Assembly (NCBI RefSeq): GCF_000413935.1
Contig: NZ_KE340382.1
Coordinates: 62,001 to 126,000, forward strand
Source: Acinetobacter colistiniresistens
GTDB taxonomy: Bacteria; Pseudomonadota; Gammaproteobacteria; Pseudomonadales; Moraxellaceae
DNA: 64,000 bases
Direction of reading: 5' to 3'
The notes under the pieces: model-generated
Database searches by the model: none
The model's input: only the letters and a program-made list of their open reading frames with translations
Told to the model about the DNA's origin: nothing
In this document: positions 28,701 through 36,442 of the stretch, in pieces
How positions within the stretch are numbered: the first letter of the stretch is position 1
Layout: each line of letters begins with the position of its first letter
Made by a program: the position numbers and the translations under genes

Positions 28701-30804
28701 GAAACTCTGTTTCATTGAGCTCAAGTTTTACAGCATCACTAATCCATTTAAAATCTGTACTATCATCACCTATTTTAAACCTTAGGATTTGGCAAACCAT
28801 ATACATAATGGCATGGTTATGGCACTGCTCACTGGTAGGATTTTCGATATGTGCAGGATAATATTCACTCTTATGATCTAAGTATGGTCTGATATCAATA
28901 ATATCATTGAAAACAAAACTGCTGTTTTCTGAGTTGAACAGCACACTATCATGATTAATGCGACCAATTGGTAAGCCCAATTTATGTAAATGGATGATCG
29001 CCTCTACCAAGTTAGCAGCCAACTGCAATCTGCTTTCTTTTTCAGCTTCAATTTCGTCAACTTTTACACCCTCAACAACATCACAAACAACAAATAAAGA
29101 TCTAGACTTTGTTGAAATACCATATCGTACTAAATTCGGTAAATATGATAAGTTTTGGGCTGTAGCCTCTTTAAGTCGCTCAAAAAAATGTTGATATTTA
29201 AGAATATCACTTGATGAGAATCTATCCAAATGAACATCTGACCATTCTTTTACAAGATGATCACCTGAACGATATAAAGTGGTTTTATTATCTACATCTT
29301 CGTAGATTTCATCCTCCTCTGGATAAATCTTATATATTTTATCTGCTGTAACATATTCCTCTAATAATGCAACGTCAGCAATAAACTCTACTGCTTGCGT
29401 AGGCCTTTTCGCATTAAATTCTCTAAGCAATTGACTAGCATCATTAATTTCAAAAGTAATTGCCTTTTTTACTAAGTCAGCAATCCAATGGTCACTATTA
29501 ACGCACACATTACTTATTGCTTTAGCAGTTAAACGATTATTCTCCCATAAGTGCCAAGCAACTATTGCTAACATATATACGTCTTTTTTAAACGCAGATA
29601 CATTTGCTAATTTGGCTTGAAAATCTCTTGGAAGAAATGTAAGACTTGATTGTAAGTCTTCAATCTGATTATCGATATTTTCTGAATTAGAAGTTAAAAA
29701 GTGTGAAATAGCGACATCTTTTTGAGGAGAAATCCAAATACAGTGTGAATTAATATCTCCATGTGAAATACCTAGATTATGCATTTCAGCGAATTTACTC
29801 ACTAAAATTTGAATCAAATCTAATTTATCTTCCTCAGACAAATTAGGGTTGATTCTAGTGATAAAATCATTAAAACGAAGATGACTTTGCCGATATTCAA
29901 CCAACTCATTGTACTGTTCAGTAATTTGATCCTCTTCAGGCATGATCAAGGGTACAAGAGCAGTCTTATATAATTGGTTACTTTGCTGAAATTCGGCACT
30001 AATGATACGTTCATGATTTAGTAATGCAGCCCTTTGCTTTGGTGATTGAAGGCTCATTTCCTTAAAGTTAGCAAAATACCATTGTCTGATTAATGCTTTA
30101 TCAGAACGAGAAATGGTCGATATTGCCTCATACTCTGTATAAATTTTTTGAGGATGAGCAAGGAGTTCTTCCTCCTGCTTATACTTTTGAACAATAACCT
30201 TTTTAGGTTGTGTGTCATTAGTAACAAAGATTTTATCGATTAAGCCAAAGTCCTTATCTAAATGTTGAGCATTTGGATGCGGTTTAAATTCTTTATTAAA
30301 TGCAATTTTGTTAGAAAATTTGATAAATTTATCAATACTAATGACATGATTAGCTTCATCCTCTGGTAATCCAGAAAAATTTACTTTTCCACACATTACA
30401 ACAAAAAAATAAACTCTAGGGACAAATCCTGGATTACCTGTAAATTTATCTTTAAGTGCTTTAAGCTTATTGACAAGAATGAATTGTTTTTGGCGTGTTA
30501 GTGAGACTGGGGAAATTCCCATATCACGTTCATCCATATACCAGTTGCCATTTACAGATTTTATTGATTTACCATTCCAATCCTTCAACTCAACAACTAT
30601 TACAACACTGTTTGTCACCAAGATTAGGTCAAACTCCCCCTCTTTCTTAGTAATTCGATCCACCAAAGTATAGCCAGCATAACCATACCAAGGGCTATAT
30701 TTTCTCATTTCATCTTCAACACTAAATGCTTCTCTAATTTTATCAATAGCTTTAGTTTCATGCTGATGAATCCCATTTGCTTGGGTTTTAATAATTAAAG
30801 ACAT
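25732..30804 (-). CDS. NERD nuclease - protein kinase-like (x2) - SF1 helicase multidomain protein
   Basis: This protein of about 1690 residues starts at the ATG 30802-30804; an in-frame extension to 30918 has no similarity to the domain and is rejected. A NERD nuclease-like domain comes first, with GEFDLILV near residue 57 and VVELKDWNG near 70-78. A kinase-like domain follows, with catalytic loop HGDINSHCIW near 348. A second, degenerate kinase-like domain has GRINHDSVLF near 618 in place of HxD. A UPF1/DNA2-type SF1 helicase comes last: Walker A GPPGTGKTE near 1100, DESA near 1350, VDTVDSYQGKE near 1575 and NRINVALSRA near 1615. NERD fused to a kinase recalls PglW of Pgl/BREX-2; the added helicase differs. 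It is coupled to the winged-helix gene downstream. Defence by targeting foreign DNA is inferred. Confidence 0.85.
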   Translation of the reverse strand: MSLIIKTQANGIHQHETKAIDKIREAFSVEDEMRKYSPWYGYAGYTLVDRITKKEGEFDLILVTNSVVIVVELKDWNGKSIKSVNGNWYMDERDMGISPVSLTRQKQFILVNKLKALKDKFTGNPGFVPRVYFFVVMCGKVNFSGLPEDEANHVISIDKFIKFSNKIAFNKEFKPHPNAQHLDKDFGLIDKIFVTNDTQPKKVIVQKYKQEEELLAHPQKIYTEYEAISTISRSDKALIRQWYFANFKEMSLQSPKQRAALLNHERIISAEFQQSNQLYKTALVPLIMPEEDQITEQYNELVEYRQSHLRFNDFITRINPNLSEEDKLDLIQILVSKFAEMHNLGISHGDINSHCIWISPQKDVAISHFLTSNSENIDNQIEDLQSSLTFLPRDFQAKLANVSAFKKDVYMLAIVAWHLWENNRLTAKAISNVCVNSDHWIADLVKKAITFEINDASQLLREFNAKRPTQAVEFIADVALLEEYVTADKIYKIYPEEDEIYEDVDNKTTLYRSGDHLVKEWSDVHLDRFSSSDILKYQHFFERLKEATAQNLSYLPNLVRYGISTKSRSLFVVCDVVEGVKVDEIEAEKESRLQLAANLVEAIIHLHKLGLPIGRINHDSVLFNSENSSFVFNDIIDIRPYLDHKSEYYPAHIENPTSEQCHNHAIMYMVCQILRFKIGDDSTDFKWISDAVKLELNETEFPLGDLNRLLESIETTQINSDTPTIRIPVPDKFTELQIFADNKRIYAALEKGRNGNDIMVKLQGIGGSIHFIIDPNSKSIRFVTGVRESDVVPHYVIDQAVLEIDINLNIEHSIGRPDYTELSSFLFNLEEFSTAIDDILQDQFNDQEDILELETDFPQSTDVLDIDQQLLIHDSQDPCVTDEIVNKITLDYVHNDTNKLAALNIDTKKLWKAILETETEALPYIVLSQPLQLVDTKIYIARYEDDNDVLDKFPKDALISLIHKTIDFNGEDREFRVGDIDIQNSLAGELRVKGVKYADKIKVGQVLYLRTKADKSSFLKRKNALEQILRRQSDIPNLVDYFEPTSQIIPKNYNITVSDKDFERYDQKDQNGKVVVSLNDLQREAFRKLINFGPVSILQGPPGTGKTEFIAAFVHYVFEKQNANNVLMVSQSHEAVNTAAERIRKHAQRLETPLEIVRFSNRENAVSNNLKDVYSDSIISTHRHLFLTEMEDRVLSLSQSIGVDKEYLACALFLKVNLFGHLSRMLVSTESEDEKLLSKTEWNGLSAKLIDRLKDYSQELHTSLIGLNSRQILDRESQIWEMLDESFEVQGKAANNAKALVQIAFDYDQLIDSPNANYETYLSKTRQFICGTCVGIGHHSIDIANQTFDWVIIDESARSISSELAIAMQSAKRILLVGDHKQLPPLYSPEHAKALARKLGFSEKRIEANLKSDFERLFNSPYGKVVQGKLLSQYRMAPAIGNMVSDCFYDDPLKTEVIEPFEKPYTREMVRVVPNIYLKCSVQELRSTVTWVDTSEKYSDGVGTTFYNKHEARKIMALLEKIHSDKQLLKELKDRSKPNEPPIGIICMYGEQKRYLRKQFNSKSWDEEFRSLVKIDTVDSYQGKENRIIILSITRNSSDNKIGFMNMPNRINVALSRAMDRLVIFGASRLWDMPRHKESPLGLVLSYILERTNDDQHYQYIADQKLAPTKNPNSLKFKYKTSSNRGGNHE

Positions 30805-31135
30805 AAAAAATCCATAGAAATAGATAGAAAAATCCATAAAATTTAAAAAATTATGAGATTTACTAATTTTGTTAAGTGTAAAATTTGGTTTTTGGTTATG
30901 GGCTCTATGCAACATCAATATTGCATTTGCTCAAATTTAGGTGATTTTTGTTAGTTATCTTTCCTTGGCTTTATTTTAGCCAACAATAATTTATGTATAA
31001 AATGTAAATGCATTTACGACGTAAGTAAAGTTCTTTTTCTAAAATTTAGTTTCATGCATTTTTATATTTAAAAAATAAAGACTGTGATAATTTAATCTAA
31101 TAATTAATCCCCATGTTTTACACAGGGATTCTGTA
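30805..31135. promoter_or_regulatory. A/T-rich promoter region of the NERD-kinase-helicase gene
   Basis: This 331-bp, strongly A/T-rich region lies upstream of the giant gene and downstream of the recombination module (all minus strand). It must contain the promoter of the 25732-30804 unit. No unambiguous -35/-10 pair or operator was chosen. A GC-poor repeat of TTTATT-type runs is seen but nothing else. Confidence 0.35.
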
Positions 31136-32032
31136 TCAATTTAAAGCCTTCACCGACTGCTGCAAACCTTTCTGGATACACTGAACATCGGTCAGATCAT
31201 GCGTTTGCTGGTGCTGCTCTGGCTTCTTTTCATCATTATAAAACTCCTCAACAATATCCAAGCCCTCTTCACCGCCTACTTCAAAGCTGGCATTACCATA
31301 ACCCTGCCTTGCCACATGATCTAATGCTTCCTGATAAAATCCTACTGCCTTGCTTTTTTCACTGATTTGCTTTGCATTGGTAATCGCTTCCTGCAAATTA
31401 ATGCCATCACGTAAGGTCAAATCCACGTAATAAATCGGGATACGATAGCTTTGTGCAGTGCTCTTACCTCTTAAGGTCAGTTGCAGTGGCAAACACGAAA
31501 GTAAACCATTAGAAGCAGCATGGTAATAACTCAGTCGTGCTGCTAGTGTGCGAATGCTATTAAAACCAGTGGTTCTAAAAATAAACGTCCCGAGTTCATC
31601 CGATTCATCTAGATTGACATGTAGTCGTCCATAAGGCTTACAGTTGCCGCCTTGTGCCAATGGACATAGGTCAGGTGAAGGACATGCATGCTGTTCTACA
31701 CCTTGATTGGTCAGCCGTTGGCAAGTTTCTCCATTACCTACACAAATGGGGCGTCCTGTTTGGCGGTCAAATAAACTGTACTCTGCCCGCAGGTTCAGTT
31801 CAGGATCATTAAAGATCATCCGTACAGGAATAGAGCGTAGTTTTTGATTCGGTGCTTTAGCTCTGAGCTGTTCATCAAGTGGATGCTTCACCCAACCATC
31901 TTTATTTTGGATTTGGCTGGTAATAGTAAATTGGTCATCCTTTTCAGGCAGACGCTTACCGTTCTTTTCGACCACTTTACCGATACTAATTCTGCCGAGT
32001 ATTGGCGGTGTAATCGCTAAACCTTTTATCAT
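31136..32032 (-). CDS. Hydrolase/metal-binding-type recombination-module protein (integrative element)
   Basis: This 298-residue protein is of a type commonly annotated 'hydrolase or metal-binding protein' in integrative elements, next to YqaJ and DUF932 genes. A Cys/His cluster is visible: CVGNGETC near residue 97, then HACPSPDLCPLAQGGNCKPYG. This resembles the metal-binding region of recombination directionality-type proteins found in phage and ICE. It is the last gene of the four-gene minus-strand set that ends here. A truncated paralogue lies at 23952-24215. Biochemical role unknown; a DNA recombination or plasmid-maintenance function is inferred from its neighbours. Confidence 0.7.
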   Translation of the reverse strand: MIKGLAITPPILGRISIGKVVEKNGKRLPEKDDQFTITSQIQNKDGWVKHPLDEQLRAKAPNQKLRSIPVRMIFNDPELNLRAEYSLFDRQTGRPICVGNGETCQRLTNQGVEQHACPSPDLCPLAQGGNCKPYGRLHVNLDESDELGTFIFRTTGFNSIRTLAARLSYYHAASNGLLSCLPLQLTLRGKSTAQSYRIPIYYVDLTLRDGINLQEAITNAKQISEKSKAVGFYQEALDHVARQGYGNASFEVGGEEGLDIVEEFYNDEKKPEQHQQTHDLTDVQCIQKGLQQSVKALN

Positions 32033-32130
32033 GTTGTTTGTCCTATAAATAAAATTTTACTGCTTACCCCTTGTTATGTAAGTAAACAGAAATATGAAAA
32101 GCTATGACTTCGCAAAGACTGCCATTTGGG

Positions 32131-32171
32131 TTCACCACACCTTCGGGTGTTGGTGAATCGGGGCGGTTTTT
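32131..32171 (+). terminator. UUCG-loop hairpin with downstream T-run
   Basis: On the plus strand TTCACCACACC-TTCG-GGTGTTGGTGAA (32131-32157) forms an 11-bp stem with one bulge and a cUUCGg tetraloop. It is followed, after a GC stretch, by six T's. It sits in the leader between the YqaJ gene and the hydrolase-like gene. No plus-strand gene upstream explains it, so it could end a small RNA or be a structured element. A related hairpin occurs near 36385. Confidence 0.4.
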
Positions 32172-32221
32172 TGCACTTTTTAAGAGAATGGATATTTCAT
32201 AGATATATAGCCGTGATGGAT

Positions 32222-33262
32222 TCAATCATCGCTATAAATCTGAAAGCGTCGTGTCCCTGCTTTGTTTTGTGGAAATTGCTCAAGCATTTCGGGATGAAGT
32301 TTGAGTACAGCCTTACTGTCTAAAGCAATCGAGTCTTTAGATCGTTTCCACGTCACTGAACCATTGGCAAAAGTTGCTCGTTCAGCATCTTTCATTAACA
32401 TCTGAATTTGATGCTTAGTTTCATCAAAGCTGTTTTGGTGTTTTTCAATATGATGCTTTTCTTGAATCAGTTGAGCAAACAACTGATTGGCTTGTTCATT
32501 TTGACTGAGATCTTCGATACTGAGTGGAATATGTTGAGGATAGAGTTGCTGAATGGCTTTAGCTGCCGACTCACTGGCATCAACTGAAGGTGGCGTGTCA
32601 TTTTCCACACATTCCCAAAAGTAACGCTCTGCATTCATAATATGTTGAATGACTGATTCACTGCGTACCACTTTATAGATACGAGTTTCATGACCACAGA
32701 TCAGCACACAAATATGCGCTGCCTTTTTGCCTGTTACAGCGAGTTGATGTTGCACCTGACACAATACATATAAAGGCACACCATCTCGCCACAACTTTGC
32801 GCCATGTTCACCTGCGGTTTTACATTCTAAAATCTGGACTTCATCACTGCCTACGACTGAGTAATCCAAATTTGCCAACATAAAATGCTTATCTGCTTCG
32901 GGATGTTGCAACACTGCATTGATGCGACGTACCTTATTGTTGGTATGCATGCTGTAATATTCAGCGACTAAAGGTTCAAGTTGTTTGCCCCAATATAAAG
33001 GAGCATGACCTGTGCTTTCATCTTCAATGGATTGTTTAACTCGACCTGTCTTGATCATCCACAGCTCTAGCATCGACATGTAGGGATTGAGTCCACAAGC
33101 TGCGGCACAATCGCTACTGCCAATACCTTGACGTCTGACTTCAAGCCATTCTGCTTGAGTCATATTTTTGGTATTGACCAAGCGTTTGGCTGTGAATAGC
33201 TTTGGGGCAATAAATGGGGTACTTACCTGTTGTATAGATGGGTTTAAAATTGCGGTGTTCAT
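32222..33262 (-). CDS. YqaJ-type viral recombinase / lambda-exonuclease-like nuclease
   Basis: This protein of about 346 residues has the YqaJ PD-(D/E)xK exonuclease layout. It includes WLEVRRQGIGSSDCAAACGL near residue 39, the middle LANLDYSVVG segment with catalytic Asp, and EVQILECKTAG (E-x-K) near 150. A Q-rich segment follows (VQHQLAVTG). Such nucleases resect dsDNA ends for single-strand annealing recombination in phages and ICEs. The ATG at 33260-33262 follows an AGGACT site; the longer frame to 33319 is not favoured. The C-terminal 100 residues form a helix-rich tail. It lies downstream of the DUF932 gene, separated by a terminator. Confidence 0.85.
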   Translation of the reverse strand: MNTAILNPSIQQVSTPFIAPKLFTAKRLVNTKNMTQAEWLEVRRQGIGSSDCAAACGLNPYMSMLELWMIKTGRVKQSIEDESTGHAPLYWGKQLEPLVAEYYSMHTNNKVRRINAVLQHPEADKHFMLANLDYSVVGSDEVQILECKTAGEHGAKLWRDGVPLYVLCQVQHQLAVTGKKAAHICVLICGHETRIYKVVRSESVIQHIMNAERYFWECVENDTPPSVDASESAAKAIQQLYPQHIPLSIEDLSQNEQANQLFAQLIQEKHHIEKHQNSFDETKHQIQMLMKDAERATFANGSVTWKRSKDSIALDSKAVLKLHPEMLEQFPQNKAGTRRFQIYSDD

Positions 33263-33322
33263 ATTGAAGTCCTGATTTTTGAGTGGTATAAAAGGATGTG
33301 AGTGATAAAAAATGGGCATAAA

Positions 33323-33348
33323 AAAACCACAGCCGAAGCTATGGTTTT
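33323..33348 (-). terminator. Rho-independent terminator before the YqaJ gene
   Basis: On the minus strand AAAACCATAGC-TTCG-GCTGTGGTTTT forms a stem with one mismatch and a UUCG-type loop, continuing into a T-run. It lies between the DUF932 gene and the YqaJ start, so it either ends DUF932 mRNA or attenuates YqaJ expression. Confidence 0.7.
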
Positions 33349-33432
33349 CATAATTTTTAAAATTAAAGATTCTCTTTAAAAATGCTCAGTTAGGTCTAAC
33401 TTTCCATGACTGAAATTTAGTTTTTTACATGA

Positions 33433-34470
33433 TCAAATCATGCTTAACGCTTGTTCCAATCCTCGTTGTTTGATTGATGCACCTGCACCAAACCAAGCTG
33501 AATCAAGTCGATGGTCAGTGCTCATAGCACGACGTTCATGGTCGATAAATTCAGTGATCGAGCACAGTAATCCATAGGCGGTATCTTTGGCTGAAGAGAG
33601 GTTTGCTCCTCGTCCCTGACCATTAAACATCTCCATAGCTTTACTCATCGACTTGGCATTCGGTTCAGATTTTTCCTTGCCATTGGCTTGTGCTTGAGTG
33701 GCAACATCTCGATAGAACTGAATAATGTTGTCTTCTTGGTCAGTGATGCTCATCGTGGTGTTATTAAACACAGCATCGAAATAAGCGGCTGCTTCATACT
33801 GGGTGACTTTACGTTGACTGAGTTGTTTCATCTCATACATGTGCTCATCCCATGTACGAACTGAAATACCGAGTTGTTGTTTGACTTTATCTGCATCAAA
33901 CTTGGTACTGTGAGGAACTTTCACCACCCCTGCACTGCTGTTCTGACCTTTCAGTGCAATCGCCAACGTGTTATTACACACCACTCGGATTAAGGTAAAT
34001 TGTGCGGTGGTAGCAAGAGTTCCATCACAAGCGGTAGCTAGAAGAATATAGCCATTACTGACATCTTTACCTTTGAGTGATGAAGTTTGTCCTGTGCGTG
34101 CCAATGCCCAGAACTTTTTACCGCCTTTAAGTACCCCTGCGGTTTCCAATTCCAAACCTGATTGCTCAGTCAGGTCACGATAGAATTCTAAAATCTCTCT
34201 CGGTTGGACTTCCTGAAAGCGTTGACTGACGACTGATAGTGGTGCATGAGTATCGGAACGATAAAGTACTCGTTGTTCTTCATAAGGCATGATGATGCTT
34301 TGTCCTCGTTCATTCTGTGCCATATAACTGACATTAGAGGATTCGATCCGCCAATCCATGCCTGCTTGTTGTGCCCAGATTTCTATCGGTTGGTTTTGAC
34401 TTAGTTGATTACCTAGACCATGCCAAGGGGTATCACCGACATAAGCCATTTGTTCAAGTTGATGTGCCAT
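33433..34470 (-). CDS. DUF932 phage/plasmid-like protein
   Basis: This 345-residue protein matches the DUF932 (phage/plasmid-like) family. It opens AYVGDTPWHGLGNQL at residues 9-23, with VSQRFQEVQPREILEFYRDL near 80-99. Members are encoded next to recombination and replication genes in plasmids, phages and ICEs; no enzymatic activity is established. Here it sits between a zinc-ribbon gene and YqaJ on the minus strand, each unit separated by terminator-like hairpins. The length is typical and the gene appears intact. Confidence 0.85.
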   Translation of the reverse strand: MAHQLEQMAYVGDTPWHGLGNQLSQNQPIEIWAQQAGMDWRIESSNVSYMAQNERGQSIIMPYEEQRVLYRSDTHAPLSVVSQRFQEVQPREILEFYRDLTEQSGLELETAGVLKGGKKFWALARTGQTSSLKGKDVSNGYILLATACDGTLATTAQFTLIRVVCNNTLAIALKGQNSSAGVVKVPHSTKFDADKVKQQLGISVRTWDEHMYEMKQLSQRKVTQYEAAAYFDAVFNNTTMSITDQEDNIIQFYRDVATQAQANGKEKSEPNAKSMSKAMEMFNGQGRGANLSSAKDTAYGLLCSITEFIDHERRAMSTDHRLDSAWFGAGASIKQRGLEQALSMI

Positions 34471-34527
34471 AGTTGTATTCCTTTTAAATTAAACTGAAAT
34501 TTGAATCTGTGTGGATATGAATATTCT

Positions 34528-34815
34528 TTAGTGCAAAAGATGAGTTGGAAATTTTTGGTAGCAATTGTGGCAAAAGCACAAATTCTGCTGTGATGATGTG
34601 CTTTGTTCAGTGAATGAATTCAACACACTACCCAATACTGTTCCTGCAATTCCACCGACAATCGGTGGCAGATTGAAAGACTTTGCGACCGTGGTTCCCA
34701 ATGCACCCAATGTGGTCGGTGTGACCAAATTGGTTAAGGTCGTATTTGATTGTTGTGTACTTGCTTCAACCAATATCACATTTGTTGAATGACAAAAGGG
34801 ACAGCTCAAGCTCAT
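34528..34815 (-). CDS. Small zinc-ribbon protein with glycine-rich hydrophobic centre
   Basis: This 95-residue protein carries a zinc ribbon made of CPFCHSTN at its start and CFCHNCYQKF at its end (two CxxC pairs). Between them is a Gly/Ala/Val-rich hydrophobic stretch (LGTTVAKSFNLPPIVGGIAG) resembling a membrane-inserting or glycine-zipper segment. No function known. It is 57 bp upstream of the DUF932 gene and has a terminator-like hairpin in its leader. Confidence 0.65.
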   Translation of the reverse strand: MSLSCPFCHSTNVILVEASTQQSNTTLTNLVTPTTLGALGTTVAKSFNLPPIVGGIAGTVLGSVLNSFTEQSTSSQQNLCFCHNCYQKFPTHLLH

Positions 34816-34841
34816 GGCTCGACTCCTTAAATTTTGGGCAT

Positions 34842-34865
34842 AAAAAAGCCTGCTCGATGGCAGGC
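34842..34865 (-). terminator. Hairpin plus T-run in the leader of the zinc-ribbon gene
   Basis: On the minus strand GCCTGC-CATCGA-GCAGGC is followed by six T's (plus-strand 34842-34847), an intrinsic-terminator shape. It ends 26 bp before the ATG at 34815. It may insulate the island from read-through, or act as an attenuator. Confidence 0.65.
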
Positions 34866-35216
34866 TCTGTTTTCATATTTTCATGTCCTCTCAAAAGAGT
34901 TTCATGATTCTCATTAGTATGTTATGTATATGAAATTATTTGGAATATAGCCCTGACCAAGCTATTATTTTAATGATCTCAAAGAGTTGATGCTCTTACC
35001 GTCATTTCCCGCTCTTTTAAAGAGCCGTCGGTCTAGTTTTCACTGCTTTAATTTACTGCAAAAGATTCTCATTTTGATGGTCTCTAATGACTGTATGCAG
35101 ACGAACAAAACTTGATCTGAGATCATCACTTACAAGAGGACAAGCTTTACTCAAGAAAGCTGAACAACCTCGTTTTTATTTATAGTTATAACTTTCAAAT
35201 AAGATGGAAAATTCCC
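34866..35216. other. 350-bp intergenic region between divergent genes
   Basis: This region separates the minus-strand recombination module from the plus-strand two-TM gene. No gene was found. It contains a short inverted repeat GCTCTTTTAAAGAGC (35011-35025) and several CTCTTxxxGTC-like segments that may be promoter elements or a small RNA. The promoter for 35217 must lie here. Confidence 0.4.
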
Positions 35217-35978
35217 ATGAATACCAGCAATAACCCTACAGGAAGCAATACCTCAACAGCAGAGACTAAGTTTCTTGAAATACCCATAGTTCAATTTGTC
35301 ATTTTTATTATCATCACTGGCATTTACTTTTTTGGTATCTATCATTTTTTTGGGGTTGATTTTAATAAAATAAAAGCACTTGAACCCAATGCCCTTGGGG
35401 ATTTTCTAGCGGGAACATTTGCCCCATTAGGATTCATTTTATTAATTCTAGGTTATATGCTCAATACAAGCGCCTTGAAAATTCAAGCCCAAGAACTTAG
35501 AAATAGCGTACAAGAACAGCAAGCATTAGTTGAAACAGCTAAAAATGAGTATGATTTGCTGATCACCCAATATAATCAAAACCAAAGTAATTTAGCTAAT
35601 CAACGTAGCGATCAAGAGTTAAAAGATGAGCTGAATTCAATGCCTGTTATCCAGTTTAAATTCGCAGGAAATTACAACTATTTTGAAGTCATTAATATCG
35701 GCTCTCCCGTTATTGATATTTCTTTAATTAAAGACCAAAACATTGAGCATATGACCTCTTACATTCCTGTACTGAAAACGAACACCACAACACGAGAAGT
35801 CACAATTACAATTTCTGCAAATAAAGACGCTATCTTTAGTTTTGAAATGGTATTTAAGACGACTAAGGGGTTAAAATATAAACAAAAATTTAAAAATGAC
35901 AGATCAGAGTTTGATCATAATTTATTTATTATTACAGCTCAAAATGACCCTGAAAAAATTGAAATTATAGACTGCTAA
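35217..35978 (+). CDS. Two-TM membrane protein with coiled coil, unknown function
   Basis: This 253-residue protein has a polar Ser/Thr-rich start, TM1 near residues 25-45 (VQFVIFIIITGIYFFGIYHF), then GDFLAGTFAPLGFILLILGY forming TM2 near 61-83. A coiled coil follows (LKIQAQELRNSVQEQQALVE) to about 130, and a beta-rich cytoplasmic C-terminal domain. The GDFLAGxFAP plus coiled-coil pattern recurs in accessory two-TM proteins of mobile elements. It stands alone with its own strong terminator. A membrane-disrupting or sensor role is possible but not shown. Confidence 0.65.
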   Translation: MNTSNNPTGSNTSTAETKFLEIPIVQFVIFIIITGIYFFGIYHFFGVDFNKIKALEPNALGDFLAGTFAPLGFILLILGYMLNTSALKIQAQELRNSVQEQQALVETAKNEYDLLITQYNQNQSNLANQRSDQELKDELNSMPVIQFKFAGNYNYFEVINIGSPVIDISLIKDQNIEHMTSYIPVLKTNTTTREVTITISANKDAIFSFEMVFKTTKGLKYKQKFKNDRSEFDHNLFIITAQNDPEKIEIIDC

Positions 35979-36000
35979 TCCGTCTTAGCATCATCAAGAT

Positions 36001-36031
36001 ATATTTCCACTTCATCATGAAGTGGAAATAT
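36001..36031 (+). terminator. Strong hairpin after the two-TM gene
   Basis: ATATTTCCACTTCAT-C-ATGAAGTGGAAATAT is a perfect 15-bp inverted repeat 23 bp after the stop at 35978. The realistic loop uses the central bases. It terminates the single-gene unit and could work in both directions. Confidence 0.7.
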
Positions 36032-36091
36032 ACAAATTCAATCAGTACTCTTGGATTCTGCTTTACTTCCATAATCAATGATCTAAATGTC

Positions 36092-36442
36092 TCAAGCAAT
36101 GACCAACCTCAAGCCTGCACAAGCATTAAATATAAATCGATCATTTATTGTCATTGTTAAATAACCCCCTAACCTCACATAAAATGCATTTTCTACCTTT
36201 GATTTTATTTGTTTTTTCACACCACTTGATTGACTCAGCGAAACCTTAATTTTATCATTCAACTGCTGACCTACATCGTCAGTCGGTTTTAGCAGACCGT
36301 TCAGCCAAAGCACACTAAAAAGTATATCTTTTTGGTGGGCGACCCTGCGTGCCCCCTCTGCGGCGGAACGGGAGGGGGACACCTTCAGGTGTGCTGATCC
36401 TTTGGCTATCAGTCTGCTAACCCTCTTTCGTTTCGCCACCAT
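36092..36442 (-). CDS. Possible small protein over a GC-rich structured element
   Basis: This 116-codon frame starts MVAKRKRVSRLIAKGSAHLK and continues SPSRSAAEGARRVAHQKD before ending FNACAGLRLVIA. Its 5' half covers a GC-rich, strongly structured DNA segment (36330-36400) unlike the surrounding A/T-rich island. Similar Arg/Ser/Gly-rich reading frames over structured RNAs occur in P4-like satellite immunity (ash/CI RNA) regions. It may be a by-product of such an RNA rather than a gene. No family was recognised with confidence. Confidence 0.35.
   Translation of the reverse strand: MVAKRKRVSRLIAKGSAHLKVSPSRSAAEGARRVAHQKDILFSVLWLNGLLKPTDDVGQQLNDKIKVSLSQSSGVKKQIKSKVENAFYVRLGGYLTMTINDRFIFNACAGLRLVIA

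Noticed and set aside
25732..30804. Calling the giant protein PglW
   Set aside because: It has a DNA2/UPF1-type helicase and lacks pglX/Y/Z neighbours; only the NERD-kinase part is similar.
30805..30918. N-terminal extension of the NERD-kinase-helicase
   Set aside because: The extra 38 residues are Phe/Asn-rich and unlike the family; the ATG at 30802-30804 directly precedes the conserved part.
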